The notes: generated by a model not told the origin, from the sequence alone. Counted from the stretch's first letter, positions 50,585-60,918 are shown. The stretch: DNA of 64,000 nucleotides from Marinomonas profundi (GCF_020694005.1 NZ_CP073013.1:2242578-2306577); one strand, 5' to 3'. Program-made: numbers and translations.

Positions 50585-50613
50585 AAAAACGCGGCGATTG
50601 AGCCGCGTTTTTT
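50585..50613 (+). terminator. Terminator of PAS chemoreceptor gene
   Basis: AAAACGCGGC-GATTGA-GCCGCG stem followed by six T; lies 23 bases after the stop and close to the end of the converging hemY. Confidence 0.85.
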
Positions 50614-50630
50614 GTTTTTAGACTTGATAC

Positions 50631-51860
50631 CTAAGGCAACGGCAGCGCTTTTAATTGATGGCTGGCTTGGTTTACGCTGATCATCATGAGTTCTTGGCTG
50701 GCTTTGGCTTCTCCCATTGCTTTGAGTAGTCGGCTCAATTCAGCAAGCGCTTCATTTTGTGAATCAAGCGACAGTGCCTGTTCATAATAGTCTCTCGCTT
50801 TACCCCATAACATCATCGACTGACTTAGACGTCCACAGACAAGATAAAGGTTGGCGCTGGCAGGCTCTTTCTTGAGCCAGCTCTCACACTGAGTGAGCAG
50901 TTTTTTGGGCGCGACTTGGTTTACATTGCCATATTCATAGATGAGATCTTCTGACCATTTTTGATTCAAGCTGGTGCGAATAAAAAACTCTGCTTTGGTG
51001 TCGTCACCAAAATTAATGAGGGTTTTTGCATAGAGCTGTCGCATTCTGTCGTCTTGTGAAAGCGTGTCTAATTTATTCCATAGGTTCTCTACTTCCGCGA
51101 CGAGTTCTTTGCTGTTTTGCCCTAGTTTGTTGCGAAACTTGATTTTATCAAGCAAGGCTAAAAAAGCATTTCGCTCCAGTTCGAGCATGTTGTCGTCGTC
51201 ATAAATACCGTCTTTTTTGAGTGTTGGCGTGAGCGCCAGTAATGCGTCCCAGTCTTTGAGCTTGGTATAAACTGTCACGAGCATTTTCAGTATTTGTCGG
51301 TGTTTAGGTTTGAGTTTTTGTAAACGTAATAACGACGCCAGCGCGCCTTCATAATGGCCTTGTTTTAGTTGAATCTGGCTTTGTGCAAAGCCGATGGCGA
51401 ATTCCGCTTCGGGGGTTGATTTATGCGCTGAACGCAATAGCGCCTTCGAACGTTCGTGCTCATCTTGTTCACTGGCTGCATAAGCGGCGCCAATATAATT
51501 GATGAGGGGATAAGGGACTTTTTCCGCACTGTTGGTGAGGAGTTTTTCGGCTTTGTTCCAGTTGCCGCCAACCAGTTCTAGCATGCCTCTGATGGTGTTT
51601 CGAGAGGCTCTTTTTTGCGCCAAATTCCCCGTGACTTTGGCCAATGAATTACTGGGTCTTAGTACAAAAAACAACACTTTTTTGACCCAGCTGAGGACAA
51701 ACAATAGCAGGATCATGGCTACAATGAGTACCCACAAGCTGGTTTCTATTGTTACGCCATTGTAAGCCAATAATACATAGCCACTGTCTTGGCGCATCAG
51801 TAAGCCCAAGACACCGCCAACCGCCATCATAATAACCAGTAAGAAGAGAAGCTTTCTCAT
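50631..51860 (-). CDS. hemY: HemY protein (TPR membrane protein of the haem cluster)
   Basis: 409 residues. The N-terminus has two membrane segments (about 5-22 and 42-62) and the HemY_N signature region, then a TPR domain exposed to the periplasm or cytoplasm. It is encoded after hemX with a 4-base ATGA overlap. This gammaproteobacterial HemY is unrelated to protoporphyrinogen oxidase; its biochemical role is not known. Confidence 0.9.
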   Translation of the reverse strand: MRKLLFLLVIMMAVGGVLGLLMRQDSGYVLLAYNGVTIETSLWVLIVAMILLLFVLSWVKKVLFFVLRPSNSLAKVTGNLAQKRASRNTIRGMLELVGGNWNKAEKLLTNSAEKVPYPLINYIGAAYAASEQDEHERSKALLRSAHKSTPEAEFAIGFAQSQIQLKQGHYEGALASLLRLQKLKPKHRQILKMLVTVYTKLKDWDALLALTPTLKKDGIYDDDNMLELERNAFLALLDKIKFRNKLGQNSKELVAEVENLWNKLDTLSQDDRMRQLYAKTLINFGDDTKAEFFIRTSLNQKWSEDLIYEYGNVNQVAPKKLLTQCESWLKKEPASANLYLVCGRLSQSMMLWGKARDYYEQALSLDSQNEALAELSRLLKAMGEAKASQELMMISVNQASHQLKALPLP

Positions 51861-53122
51861 TGTTCATCTCCTGAGTCTATTTGAGGAGCGGTGGCGTTAT
51901 TTTCTACCGGCGGCTGTTGGGGGAAATCTATATCGCTTTGCAGGGTGTCTCCTGAGCGATTATGCCAGTCTTTCATAAGAGATTTGATGGCTAATAATGA
52001 TGCTCTGGGTAACGGGAGTTTAGGTGCGGGGTTTAGCTGCTGCAGTGTTGTAAGGTTGCCAAGAAAGGAAACAACGCTCTTGGCTTGAGTGTCAAAATGT
52101 TCGGTAACCGCATCGGCTATTCGTGATAATGCTTGTTGATAAATAACAGGCTCGCCTTTTATTAAGGCTACCTGAGCAACATCGAGTTGAAGTTGCAAGC
52201 CGGTTATAAGTTGTTGATAGACTTCCGGTGGCAACAGAGCGTCAATCGGTTTGTGGTTGTAATTGATAACGATCAGTGAACGAACGGATTGCCAGAAGCT
52301 GTCTAATACCGAAAGGATTTTATTGCTGGTGTCGGGCGTTGTGTTGGTCGTCTCAGTGATCGTCGCCTGCCATGCTTTTGATGGCTCTCTTTGCGGTAAT
52401 GTGGCGACATTGTCGTACAGTGCATTGAGTTGAAGGTAAGCGCCTTCTAGGTCAAATTGGCTGGTGGATTTTAACGCTTGGATGTCTTTGGCGAGCGCTT
52501 TGCGTGTGGTAAATACAATAGGGTCTTCTAGCTCATTCAGAATATCATCGGCATTAATAAGCAGTGTTGCAGCGCCAGCACTGTCAGATTCAAGCAATAA
52601 GCGTTGGTTGGCAAGCCGAATGAGGTATTCCGTTTCGGCTAGTTTCCAGTCTTCCTTAGTGGTGTTGCTCATTCTGTTTAGCTTTGATTCAAGAGACAGA
52701 AGTTTATCTGCTTGTTGTGCTTGTTGGGTGGCGAGTTGTTCTTTTTGGTTCTGGATGGCGGCTTCTGACTGTATAACCTGCTCAATAAGCTGGTTGAATT
52801 GGGTTTTATTGACGGTATTCGCATTAAGCTTGTTGTCTAGGTTGGTGTGCGAAGAGGCTAGTCGCGCCACGTCTTTGTCTAGGGTGCTTTGGGTGCTTTG
52901 AAAATACAGCCAGCCGCTTGTCGCTAGCGCAATAACAGAAAGTCCGAGTGAAACAGAGATAAACAGCGTGCTAGACGATGAAGATTGGGTGTTGTTCTTG
53001 GGGGATTTTTTTACGTTACGCGATTGGTCTTCTGTGCTCTTTATTGTTTGGGAAGCTTCAGTTGTTGGGGTGGCTTCAATAGCGCCGTCTGGATGTTGAT
53101 CTTGCTTATTGTTTTCAGTCAT
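51857..53122 (-). CDS. hemX: HemX (uroporphyrinogen-III C-methyltransferase-like, non-enzymatic)
   Basis: 421 residues: a variable Ser/Thr/Gln-rich N-terminus, one membrane helix (about 52-72), a coiled-coil (about 85-145) and the HemX domain with DWKLAETEYLIRLANQRLLLE. Despite the historical name it has no methyltransferase motifs. It overlaps hemD by 8 bases and hemY by 4, so the three are translationally linked. Its role is likely structural. Confidence 0.9.
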   Translation of the reverse strand: MTENNKQDQHPDGAIEATPTTEASQTIKSTEDQSRNVKKSPKNNTQSSSSSTLFISVSLGLSVIALATSGWLYFQSTQSTLDKDVARLASSHTNLDNKLNANTVNKTQFNQLIEQVIQSEAAIQNQKEQLATQQAQQADKLLSLESKLNRMSNTTKEDWKLAETEYLIRLANQRLLLESDSAGAATLLINADDILNELEDPIVFTTRKALAKDIQALKSTSQFDLEGAYLQLNALYDNVATLPQREPSKAWQATITETTNTTPDTSNKILSVLDSFWQSVRSLIVINYNHKPIDALLPPEVYQQLITGLQLQLDVAQVALIKGEPVIYQQALSRIADAVTEHFDTQAKSVVSFLGNLTTLQQLNPAPKLPLPRASLLAIKSLMKDWHNRSGDTLQSDIDFPQQPPVENNATAPQIDSGDEQ

Positions 53123-53879
53123 TCTGTTTTCCTATGTGAAATTCTGTTGCTTTGATCAAGCTATTGTCGTCAGCGCCATTTGCGCACGAGGCATTAATCC
53201 AACCCATTTCTTTTGCTTGCTGATTCACTCTAGCACTGGGAGTCAGTATAGGGAGTGTTTTCCATTCAGGCTTATGTTGTGTCACGTATTCTGAAAGATT
53301 ATCTAAGCTTTCGCCACTGGTGACCCATATTAAATGGATATCGGGCAGCATGAAGAAAGTTTGAGCAGAATAGCGAGGTTTTCTTCTTTCATAAAGCGAA
53401 AGATAGCTGACGTTTGCCCCTCTTTCTTGCAGTTTGTTGCCGAGTTCTGGGCGTCCTCCTTCGCCTCGAACAATTAATATTTTTTGATCTTTCATTTTGA
53501 CAGGTTTTAACCACTCAAGTAAGGCTTCTGTGGTCTGCCCCGGATTAGAGATAGCGGGAATCCCTTCCTCGATGAGGGCTTGTGTTGTGCCTTGCCCTAT
53601 GCCAATCCAATGAACATTGGCCGGCAGCATCGGCCAGCAAGCGTCTAACCAATCACCCGCCAAGCGGGCCGCATTTTTGCTAACAAAGAGGACATAATCA
53701 AAAGTATCAATATTAAACACTTGTGCTCGAATAACCGCTTTTTGCGCCGCCTCTTCTATAGCAACAATGTCTAGCATCGGCAGCGGAATTGCTGTCCAGC
53801 CGTGAGCGCTAATGCGTTCACAGCTGAGCGAATTTTCTGGTTCGGGTCGAGTGATGAGAATATGACAGTCTTGCACCAA
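53115..53879 (-). CDS. hemD: Uroporphyrinogen-III synthase
   Basis: Cyclises hydroxymethylbilane with inversion of ring D to uroporphyrinogen III. The 254-residue product has the two-lobed fold, LITRPEPENS at the N-terminus and the conserved GEGGRPELGNKLQERGANVSYL and WVTSGESLDNL segments. HemD sequences diverge, but position between hemC and hemX confirms the call. It lies 38 bases after hemC. Confidence 0.92.
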   Translation of the reverse strand: MVQDCHILITRPEPENSLSCERISAHGWTAIPLPMLDIVAIEEAAQKAVIRAQVFNIDTFDYVLFVSKNAARLAGDWLDACWPMLPANVHWIGIGQGTTQALIEEGIPAISNPGQTTEALLEWLKPVKMKDQKILIVRGEGGRPELGNKLQERGANVSYLSLYERRKPRYSAQTFFMLPDIHLIWVTSGESLDNLSEYVTQHKPEWKTLPILTPSARVNQQAKEMGWINASCANGADDNSLIKATEFHIGKQND

Positions 53880-53917
53880 TAGTTCGCCTATTTTACATGC
53901 TTTTTAAGGGGGCTATA

Positions 53918-54841
53918 TTAATCGTATAAGGCGTCAAGGATGACGTTGGCGCCACGCGCCAATAAATCGTCGGCTAATTGCACGCCAAGGGATTTTGCGT
54001 CGTCTTTAGACCCGCGAATTTCCCCTTCAATCATGGTTTTGCCATCCGGACTACCCACCAAACCTCTTAGCCAAATGGTATCGTCAGTTAATACCGCAAA
54101 ACAGGCAATAGGGGCCTGGCAGCCACCGTTAAGACGCTCATTGACGGCGCGCTCTGCGGTAACGCGAACGGCGGTTTCTTCATGTTGCAGAGGTGCAAGC
54201 AATTGAATGGTTTGCACATCATCAGAGCGACATTCTATGCCCATCGCCCCTTGGCCGCCTGCGGGTAAACTGGTTTCGGCCGGTATTCTTTGACGAATGC
54301 GGTCAAGCATTTCTAGGCGAACCAAACCAGCGGTTGCCAAAATAATGGCATCGTATTCGCCATCATCCATTTTTTTCAGACGCGTATTAACATTACCGCG
54401 TAGATCTTTGACGATCAGATCAGGGCGATTCATTTTTAATTGGCAGGCACGGCGCAAACTTGATGTGCCCACAACTGCACCGCTCGGAAGTTGCTCCAGT
54501 GATTCCACTTTATTAGAAACAAAAGCATCACTCGGGTCTTCTCGTTCACAAATTACGGCCAGTCCTAAGCCTTCTGGAAAGGCCATTGGCACGTCTTTCA
54601 TGGAATGTACGGCAATGTCCGCCCGACCATCCATCAGCGCGCTTTCTAGCTCTTTGACAAAAAGGCCTTTGCCGCCAATTTTAGACAGTGGTGAATCTAA
54701 AATCTGATCGCCTTTTGTTGTCATGCCAAGCAATTCAACTTTCATCTCTGGGTAGAGGCTTTCTAGTTGTGCTTTGATGTTGTTGGCTTGCCAAAGGGCT
54801 AACTGGCTTTCTCTGGTTGCGATCACAATTTTATCTTTCAC
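53918..54841 (-). CDS. hemC: Hydroxymethylbilane synthase (porphobilinogen deaminase)
   Basis: Joins four porphobilinogens into hydroxymethylbilane. The 307-residue product has [14 protein letters not shown] at the N-terminus, the [10 protein letters not shown] loop, the RRACQL and RGNVNTRL substrate-binding arginines, and the dipyrromethane cofactor cysteine in [10 protein letters not shown] (about residue 241). It heads the hemC-hemD-hemX-hemY operon and is divergent from argH. Confidence 0.97.
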   Translation of the reverse strand: MKDKIVIATRESQLALWQANNIKAQLESLYPEMKVELLGMTTKGDQILDSPLSKIGGKGLFVKELESALMDGRADIAVHSMKDVPMAFPEGLGLAVICEREDPSDAFVSNKVESLEQLPSGAVVGTSSLRRACQLKMNRPDLIVKDLRGNVNTRLKKMDDGEYDAIILATAGLVRLEMLDRIRQRIPAETSLPAGGQGAMGIECRSDDVQTIQLLAPLQHEETAVRVTAERAVNERLNGGCQAPIACFAVLTDDTIWLRGLVGSPDGKTMIEGEIRGSKDDAKSLGVQLADDLLARGANVILDALYD

Positions 54842-54997
54842 TGCCTCTCCTCATGATGTGTAGACGGTTAAATGCCTTTCGAATTGCTACGCTAATGATA
54901 CCCGCTAAGGCCGAGTCCGTCATCTTTCAATGCTTTATAAGTCGGGGCGCTTAATGTACTCTTGGCAGCTGTTTGAATTTGTGTGGGAACCAACCGA

Positions 54998-56398
54998 ATG
55001 ACTGATACTAATAAAACCACTAACCAGCAATGGGGTGGTCGTTTTTCTGAACCTGTGGATGCTTTTGTGGCGCGTTTTACGGCGTCTGTTGAGTTTGATC
55101 AACGTATGGCAAAACAGGATATTCAAGGGTCAATTGCCCATGGCAAAATGCTCGCGAGCGTTGGTGTTTTAACCGCAGAAGAACGAGATCAGATTATTCA
55201 GGGTCTGACCGAAATCGAGGATGAAATTGCTCGTGGTGAATTTGCCTGGTCGATTGAATTAGAAGATGTTCACATGAACATTGAAGCGCGTTTGACACAA
55301 AAAATCGGCATTACTGGTAAAAAACTCCACACTGGCCGTTCTCGTAATGACCAAGTGGCGACCGATATTCGTCTTTATTTGCGTGACGAAGTGGACTTTT
55401 TATTAGAAGAAGTGACGCGCCTACAACAGGGTATTTTGAGTTTGGCGGAAAAAGAAGCCGATACCATTATGCCTGGCTTCACGCATTTGCAAACGGCACA
55501 GCCGGTGACCTTTGGTCATCATTTAATGGCGTGGTACGAAATGATGCAGCGTGACTACGAACGTCTAGTTGACTGCCGTAAACGCATTAATATTTTGCCG
55601 CTGGGTGCCGCGGCGCTTGCTGGAACCACTTATCCCATTGATCGTCATATGACAGCAGAGTTGCTAGGATTTGAGCGTCCGACATACAACTCTTTAGATT
55701 CTGTCAGTGATCGCGATTTTGCTATCGAATTCACCGCAACCGCTTCTATCATCATGATGCACATGTCTCGTTGGGCAGAAGAAATGGTGATGTGGGTGTC
55801 GGCTCAGTTTAACTTTATTTATCTACCAGATCGCTTCTGCACCGGTTCTTCCATTATGCCGCAGAAGAAAAACCCTGATGTGCCAGAATTGGTTCGAGGC
55901 AAAACCGGTCGTGTTTACGGTCATTTGATGGGCTTGTTAACGCTAATGAAGTCACAATGCTTGGCGTACAACAAAGACAATCAGGAAGACAAAGAGCCAT
56001 TGTTTGATACCGTGGATACATTAAAAGGTTCTTTGCGTGCCTTTGCCGACATGATCCCCGCTATTGAATCTCGTAAAGAGCACATGTACGAAGCCGCTCG
56101 TCGTGGTTTTTCAACGGCGACGGATTTGGCTGATTACTTGGTTCGTCATGGTGTTGCCTTTCGTGATGCTCATGAAGTGGTCGGTAAAGCCGTTGGCTAC
56201 GGCGTGAAAACCGGTAAAGACTTGTCTGAAATGACCCTAGAAGAACTGCAATCTTTTGGTAGCATGATCGAAGCCGATGTGTTTGACGTATTAACGCTTG
56301 AAGGCTCGGTTGCCGCCCGTAATCACATTGGCGGAACGGCACCCGCGCAAGTACTGCAAGCCGTTGAACGTGCTAAAGCAGATCTTGCGACAAGATAA
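54998..56398 (+). CDS. argH: Argininosuccinate lyase
   Basis: Last step of arginine synthesis: argininosuccinate to arginine and fumarate. The 466-residue product starts with [16 protein letters not shown]. It has the [13 protein letters not shown] segment (about 108-120) and the fumarase-superfamily signature [12 protein letters not shown] (about 285-296), which carries the catalytic serine. I use the ATG at 54998; a GTG at 54983 would add five residues. The divergent pairing with hemC is common in pseudomonads. Confidence 0.97.
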   Translation: MTDTNKTTNQQWGGRFSEPVDAFVARFTASVEFDQRMAKQDIQGSIAHGKMLASVGVLTAEERDQIIQGLTEIEDEIARGEFAWSIELEDVHMNIEARLTQKIGITGKKLHTGRSRNDQVATDIRLYLRDEVDFLLEEVTRLQQGILSLAEKEADTIMPGFTHLQTAQPVTFGHHLMAWYEMMQRDYERLVDCRKRINILPLGAAALAGTTYPIDRHMTAELLGFERPTYNSLDSVSDRDFAIEFTATASIIMMHMSRWAEEMVMWVSAQFNFIYLPDRFCTGSSIMPQKKNPDVPELVRGKTGRVYGHLMGLLTLMKSQCLAYNKDNQEDKEPLFDTVDTLKGSLRAFADMIPAIESRKEHMYEAARRGFSTATDLADYLVRHGVAFRDAHEVVGKAVGYGVKTGKDLSEMTLEELQSFGSMIEADVFDVLTLEGSVAARNHIGGTAPAQVLQAVERAKADLATR

Positions 56399-56448
56399 AC
56401 ATCTCACGCTTTACCTTAAATCTTAAATGATTTATGGCGTGGGAACTA

Positions 56449-56476
56449 AAAAAGCGAGCCACGGCTCGCTTTTTTG
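56449..56476 (+). terminator. Terminator of argH
   Basis: AAAAAAGCGAGC-CACG-GCTCGC followed by six T. Confidence 0.9.
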
Positions 56477-56480
56477 TTTT

Positions 56481-56505
56481 TGTAGGTTGGCCTTTAGGCC
56501 TGCAA
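56481..56505. repeat. REP-like GTAGG element
   Basis: TTGTAGG-TT-GGCC with TTTA and GGCC-TGCAA forms an imperfect palindrome of the same type as the element at 20743-20770 (TTGTAGGTCG...). Such sequences are dispersed in gammaproteobacterial genomes. Confidence 0.6.
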
Positions 56506-56510
56506 CGTCT

Positions 56511-56537
56511 AGGTTTGGGGTCATAGGTTTGGGGTCA
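56511..56537. repeat. Tandem 13/14-bp direct repeat
   Basis: TAGGTTTGGGTCA at 56511-56523 is followed at once by TAGGTTTGGGGTCA at 56524-56537, one base longer. Confidence 0.75.
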
Positions 56538-56641
56538 GATCAAAAATAGAATCGTGGAAATCTTAAGCCCTAGTTGTTGCTTGTTAGGTCTTGGTTTTTC
56601 TAAGCTTTATCAGGGTTAACTATTTCTTGATCTGACCCCAA
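56529..56641. mobile_element. MITE-like element with inverted termini
   Basis: Terminal inverted repeats of 21-22 bases (TTGGGGTCAGATCAA..AAATAG at 56529-56549 and its complement at 56620-56641, one-base indel) flank about 70 bases without coding capacity. The GGGGTCAGA ends resemble sequences bordering RAYT/IS200-like transposases in other gammaproteobacteria; that link is from memory. Confidence 0.55.
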
Positions 56642-56730
56642 GACCATTGAGCGATTGATTGCTAGAAAATAGAAAAGGTGCGCACCGGCGCACCTTTTGT
56701 TGATTCTGCTATCGTGAACTTAAAACTTGC

Positions 56731-58353
56731 TTAAGCAAAACGAAATTGTTTGATTTGCTCACCCAATGCGTCTGTCATGTCAGTGATTATTTTACTGCCT
56801 TCAGAGACTTGGCGAGAATCCTCTAAGACTTTTTCCGATACGGTTCGGATGCCCATTAAACTGTGGTTTATCTCTTCTGCCACAGCGCTTTGTTGTTCTG
56901 CTGCGGAGGCAATTTGCATACTACGGCCAGACACATCATCAATTTGTTCTAAGATGGTTTTTAGGTTTTCAACGGCGAGGCCTAAGCTCTCTGCACCTTG
57001 GTCTGCTTGTTGCGTGCTGACGGACATGGAGGATGACGCGGTTTTTGATTGTTCCTGTAATTTTTCAATAATGGTGCGGATTTCAACGGTCGACCCTTGG
57101 GTGCGGCTGGCAAGAGTGCGAACTTCATCGGCGACGACGGCAAAGCCGCGTCCCGTTTCGCCTGCGCGAGCGGCTTCAATGGCAGCGTTTAGCGCCAACA
57201 AATTGGTTTGCTCTGAAATGGCGCCAATAACGCCGAGTACAGAATCAATGTCGTTTGTTTGTGCCAGCAATTGGTTAATAACCTCGTTTGCGCTGGTCAT
57301 TTTTTCGGTCAAATCCTGAATGCTGCGGTTGGTTGCATTTAAGTCATGACTGCTTTTCTGGGTGGTATTCTGGACTGACAGGGAAACGTCTGCTGTGTCC
57401 TTAGCATGTTGTGCCACTTCATTAATGGATTGGGACATCTCATTCATCGCTGAAGACAGTTGTTCAACCTCTAGAAATTGTTGATTCATATCTTGTTGAG
57501 TATGGGTTGAATTATTCTGCATTGTTATGCACACAGCTTGCAGCTCTACAATGGCGTGAGCCACTCTGGTTAAAGTGGTGTTTAACGATGTTGAGACGGT
57601 GTTGGCCGCATTGGCTAATAAACCGATTTCATCACCTCGTGCTAAGTTAAGTTGTTTGGTCATATCGCCCTCTGCAATGTGTTGCAGGTGGGTGGTCACC
57701 AATTTTAACGGGCGAGTAATGTTTCTCACCGTGATCACGCTCAATAATAAGGCGAGTAGGATTAAGCTAGATTCAATAACAGCAGACTGTGTGAAAGCCG
57801 ACCAAAAATCCGCCTTTACATCACTGTAAAAAACGCCGCTGCCAATAAGCCAGCCCCAAGGTTGATAGCCTTTTACATAAGATACTTTTTCTTCAGGCGT
57901 TGTTACGTTAGGGCCTAAATAGGCATATTCAACATAGCCCTCGTTGTGCTTTTTAACCGCATTCACCATGGCTTGCCACTGATGTTTGCCATTGGGATCG
58001 GTCACGTTCTTCATGTTTGTGCCGTTTAATTCAGGCTTTAATGGATGCATGACTAAGTTGGTGTCCATGTCATTGACCCAAAAATAACCATTCTTACCAA
58101 AGCGTAAGGCGGACAAGGCGGCTAATGCTTGTTTTTTGGCTTCTTCTTCGCCTAGGGCGGATTCTTGTTTTGCATAGTAGACGAGCAATGAATGGGCGTT
58201 GCTTACTTGTTCTTTGACTTGGGTTTTTCGGTTGTCGAGTTGTTCCTTATAGAGGCTACTATAAGCGATACCCTCAAATACAATCAGAAGAACGACCAAC
58301 ATGCTAATTAATAACCATAATTTCTGACTTACTTTAAGGTTGGTAAGGGTCAT
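56731..58353 (-). CDS. Methyl-accepting chemotaxis protein with Cache sensor domain
   Basis: 540-residue transmembrane chemoreceptor. First membrane helix about 12-31; periplasmic single Cache domain (sCache_2 type, with [21 protein letters not shown] at about 84-104); second helix about 190-210; HAMP domain ([14 protein letters not shown]); then the signalling region with the tip [22 protein letters not shown]. sCache_2 receptors often sense small organic acids; the ligand here is unknown. No CheB/CheR-tethering pentapeptide at the C-terminus (ends IKQFRFA). Confidence 0.9.
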   Translation of the reverse strand: MTLTNLKVSQKLWLLISMLVVLLIVFEGIAYSSLYKEQLDNRKTQVKEQVSNAHSLLVYYAKQESALGEEEAKKQALAALSALRFGKNGYFWVNDMDTNLVMHPLKPELNGTNMKNVTDPNGKHQWQAMVNAVKKHNEGYVEYAYLGPNVTTPEEKVSYVKGYQPWGWLIGSGVFYSDVKADFWSAFTQSAVIESSLILLALLLSVITVRNITRPLKLVTTHLQHIAEGDMTKQLNLARGDEIGLLANAANTVSTSLNTTLTRVAHAIVELQAVCITMQNNSTHTQQDMNQQFLEVEQLSSAMNEMSQSINEVAQHAKDTADVSLSVQNTTQKSSHDLNATNRSIQDLTEKMTSANEVINQLLAQTNDIDSVLGVIGAISEQTNLLALNAAIEAARAGETGRGFAVVADEVRTLASRTQGSTVEIRTIIEKLQEQSKTASSSMSVSTQQADQGAESLGLAVENLKTILEQIDDVSGRSMQIASAAEQQSAVAEEINHSLMGIRTVSEKVLEDSRQVSEGSKIITDMTDALGEQIKQFRFA

Positions 58354-58510
58354 GTTATTTCATCCTAGTCATATGTTTTGAATGGTATGAGTGTTTAAGC
58401 AAGATATTAGCCAATTTATATGACTGCTTGATGAAAATGAGCGCTGAGTTGAGGTTGCGATTTATCTTTCGATAGCCGCTTCCGTTGGTGTTTATTGTGG
58501 TAGCTGGTGT

Positions 58511-59356
58511 TTATTGTGCTGGTTGGTCTAGGTTGAAAGGGGAGTCAGGGCCTAAAAGCTCATTGGTGAAAACACTCGGTGATATATTAAGCTCGAAGTG
58601 AAAAAGCGTTGATTTCACCCCGCAGCCGTCGAAGACAATAGCCCAGCCTTCATTGCTGCCTTCTTTTGGGAGCCGCCAGCAAACGCCTTTTATATTGACG
58701 TAACGGGTGCCGTCTGCGTCTTTAGTTATGGGGTAGTCGACTTCTTTCGTTAAGCTATTTAAGTACTCTTTTTGTGCTTGTTTGGAGTCTTTGATTTTGT
58801 CTCTTAGCTCTTTAGAAAATACTCCCGTCAGTGCTTCATCTTTAGTATCAGCGGATAGGGAGAATTGTGAAAGGTCGAGCAATGCTGGCTTTTGTGTGTC
58901 TAGGGTTGGGGATAAAAGGCTGGATGTCGTTTCACTGTCAATCATGTGGTTCAGCCTATTTTCTGTGTTTGCGTTATCACTGGAAAATAAATTTTCAACT
59001 GCTTCTGGTGCAGTGACAAGTTCTCCTGTGGTTGTCTCTGGTAATGTCATTTCCTCTGGTAATGTCGCTGCTTCTGGTGAGGCTGCTGTTTGCTCTGTTG
59101 CTGCTGGGGTGAAGGGGTGAACAGGCTGTGTCGCCTCGTCTGGTGCTGGTGTGTTTGTGTTGCTTGGCAGTAAAAACAGTTCAAAGTTAGAGGCTGGTGT
59201 GTCTATCTCAAACCAATGTTGGCTGTCGGATAGCTCAAGCATCAAGACGTGTATCAATAGGGCGCAAACAAGAGCCGCTGCCAATGGAGCAACCTTTTGC
59301 TTCATTAGGTTTCTCAAAGGCGATTTTTTATTCTGGCTGATGATGGTTGAGTCCAT
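58511..59356 (-). CDS. Membrane-anchored protein of unknown function (TonB-like architecture at the N-terminus)
   Basis: 281 residues, no family recognised. A basic N-terminus and one membrane helix (PLAAALVCALLIHVLMLEL, about 24-42) are followed by a Pro/Thr/Glu-rich linker (about 65-115) and a folded C-terminal part (about 165-281) with two cysteines in VCWRLP and DGCGVKS that could form a disulfide. Orientation suggests a periplasmic C-terminus. The helix with a central His resembles TonB/TolA-type anchors, but the TonB C-terminal domain is not there. It is between the chemoreceptor and lptM on the opposite strand. Confidence 0.75.
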   Translation of the reverse strand: MDSTIISQNKKSPLRNLMKQKVAPLAAALVCALLIHVLMLELSDSQHWFEIDTPASNFELFLLPSNTNTPAPDEATQPVHPFTPAATEQTAASPEAATLPEEMTLPETTTGELVTAPEAVENLFSSDNANTENRLNHMIDSETTSSLLSPTLDTQKPALLDLSQFSLSADTKDEALTGVFSKELRDKIKDSKQAQKEYLNSLTKEVDYPITKDADGTRYVNIKGVCWRLPKEGSNEGWAIVFDGCGVKSTLFHFELNISPSVFTNELLGPDSPFNLDQPAQ

Positions 59357-59533
59357 TTAATGTCTGTGTTGGTTATAGCTTGTGGTTAATATAGCAAATT
59401 CAAGCGCAAGATCACGGCGATTTCAAGTAAAGCGTTCTAAGTAAAGAATATCGGGGTAATTGCGCTGCTAGGGTTGGGAAACGAACTGGCTGCAAGGTAT
59501 ACTGTCTCGATCAAAAATAGAAGAGATAAGACG

Positions 59534-59647
59534 ATGTTTAAGTTGCTTTTAGTGTGTGTTTTAGCTGTTTTTCTTACGGCTTGCGGAAATAAAGGGTCAC
59601 TTTATTTGCCGAATGATGCACCTGAAACGCAACAAGAATTGTCTTAA
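59534..59647 (+). CDS. lptM: Small lipoprotein LptM (YifL)
   Basis: 37-residue precursor with lipobox FLTAC (Cys at residue 17) followed by GNKGSLYLP, which fits the family pattern CGxKGxLYxP. LptM assists disulfide maturation of the LptD/E lipopolysaccharide translocon in E. coli. It lies 17 bases upstream of lysA, the conserved lptM-lysA-dapF arrangement. Confidence 0.9.
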   Translation: MFKLLLVCVLAVFLTACGNKGSLYLPNDAPETQQELS

Positions 59648-59664
59648 TAGCTGAGGATTCCCTT

Positions 59665-60918
59665 TTGGATTTTTTTAATTATTCTAATCAGACTCTGCAT
59701 GCAGAGGATGTTGCTTTGTCAGAGGTTGCCAATCAATATGGTACGCCTTGTTATGTGTATTCTCGTGCGACGCTTGAACGTCATTATAAAGCTTACGCGG
59801 ATGCTTTTTCCTCTCACCCAACCTTGATTTGTTACGCCGTAAAAGCTTGCTCTAACATCGCTATTTTAAATGTATTAGCTCGCTTAGGTTCCGGTTTTGA
59901 TATTGTGTCGATTGGTGAGTTAGAGCGTGTCTTAAGAGCGGGTGGCGACCCTTCCAAGGTGATGTTTTCCGGTTTGGGTAAGCAAGCGGTTGAGATGCGC
60001 CGAGCACTAGAGGTGGGGATTCACTGTTTTAATGTGGAGTCTGAAGCTGAATTGTATCGATTAGATCAAGTTGCTGGCGAAATGGGTAAAGTCGCGCCTG
60101 TGTCCTTGCGTGTTAATCCTGATGTTGATGCGAAAACACATCCTTATATTTCAACCGGTTTGAAAGAGAATAAGTTTGGTATCGATATTAAAGACGCGGT
60201 TCGCATCTATAAAATTGCCCATGCGTTACCTAACTTAAATGTGATGGGGGTCGATTGCCATATTGGCTCACAGCTGACTGAGTTAAAACCCTTTTTAGAT
60301 ACCTTTGATCGACTGATCGGTTTGGTTGGTGAGTTGGCCGAAGAAGGCATTAGCATTAAACACCTTGATTTAGGTGGTGGTTTGGGTGTTCGTTATCGTG
60401 ATGAAGTGCCGCCGGAGCCATCAGATTACGCTAAGTTATTGCTTGAGAAAGTTAAAGGCCTAGATGTTGAGCTTGCTTTTGAGCCTGGGCGTTCTATTGC
60501 GGCTAATGCTGGCGTTTTGTTGACTCAGGTGGAGTTTTTAAAATGTACCCCGCATAAAAACTTTGCCATCATTGATGGTGCGATGAATGACCTTATTCGT
60601 CCGTCTTTGTATAGCGCTTGGATGAATATTGTCCCTGTGTCTTTGTTGCCGACTCCTGAGGGTAAGCGCAATTATGATCTAGTTGGCCCGATCTGTGAAA
60701 CGGGCGATTTCTTAGGCAAGGACCGTGAATTAGATATTCAAGCAGGCGATCTTTTGGCAGTTCGTTCGGCAGGAGCGTATGGCTTCACTATGTCTTCCAA
60801 CTACAATAGCCGTAATCGTGCCGCTGAAGTTATGGTGGATGGTAGTAAGACATATTTGATTCGTGCTCGTGAAACGATTGAACATCAGTTAGCTGGTGAG
60901 CAAGTTTTACCAGACTGA
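59665..60918 (+). CDS. lysA: Diaminopimelate decarboxylase
   Basis: PLP enzyme making L-lysine from meso-diaminopimelate. The 417-residue product has the PLP lysine in CYAVKACSN (about 55-63), HIGSQLTE (about 200-207), the GGGLGVRY loop, the EPGRS phosphate-binding motif and the active cysteine in GPICETGDFLG. It starts at TTG (59665) with GAGGAT about 8 bases upstream; no ATG or GTG fits the conserved N-terminus DFFNYSNQTLH. Followed closely by dapF. Confidence 0.96.
   Translation: MDFFNYSNQTLHAEDVALSEVANQYGTPCYVYSRATLERHYKAYADAFSSHPTLICYAVKACSNIAILNVLARLGSGFDIVSIGELERVLRAGGDPSKVMFSGLGKQAVEMRRALEVGIHCFNVESEAELYRLDQVAGEMGKVAPVSLRVNPDVDAKTHPYISTGLKENKFGIDIKDAVRIYKIAHALPNLNVMGVDCHIGSQLTELKPFLDTFDRLIGLVGELAEEGISIKHLDLGGGLGVRYRDEVPPEPSDYAKLLLEKVKGLDVELAFEPGRSIAANAGVLLTQVEFLKCTPHKNFAIIDGAMNDLIRPSLYSAWMNIVPVSLLPTPEGKRNYDLVGPICETGDFLGKDRELDIQAGDLLAVRSAGAYGFTMSSNYNSRNRAAEVMVDGSKTYLIRARETIEHQLAGEQVLPD

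Larger units (their letters stand above)
56399..56730. other. Intergenic region argH / Cache chemoreceptor
   Basis: 332 bases without a gene. It contains the argH terminator (56449-56476), a REP-like GTAGG element (56481-56505), a 13/14-bp tandem direct repeat (56511-56537) and a MITE-like inverted-repeat pair (56529-56641), then a hairpin around 56675-56698 that may end the chemoreceptor transcript. Confidence 0.75.

Noticed and set aside
59357..59664. Lysine riboswitch before lysA
   Set aside because: The stretch is largely taken by lptM and its short upstream region; no lysine-riboswitch core was recognised.
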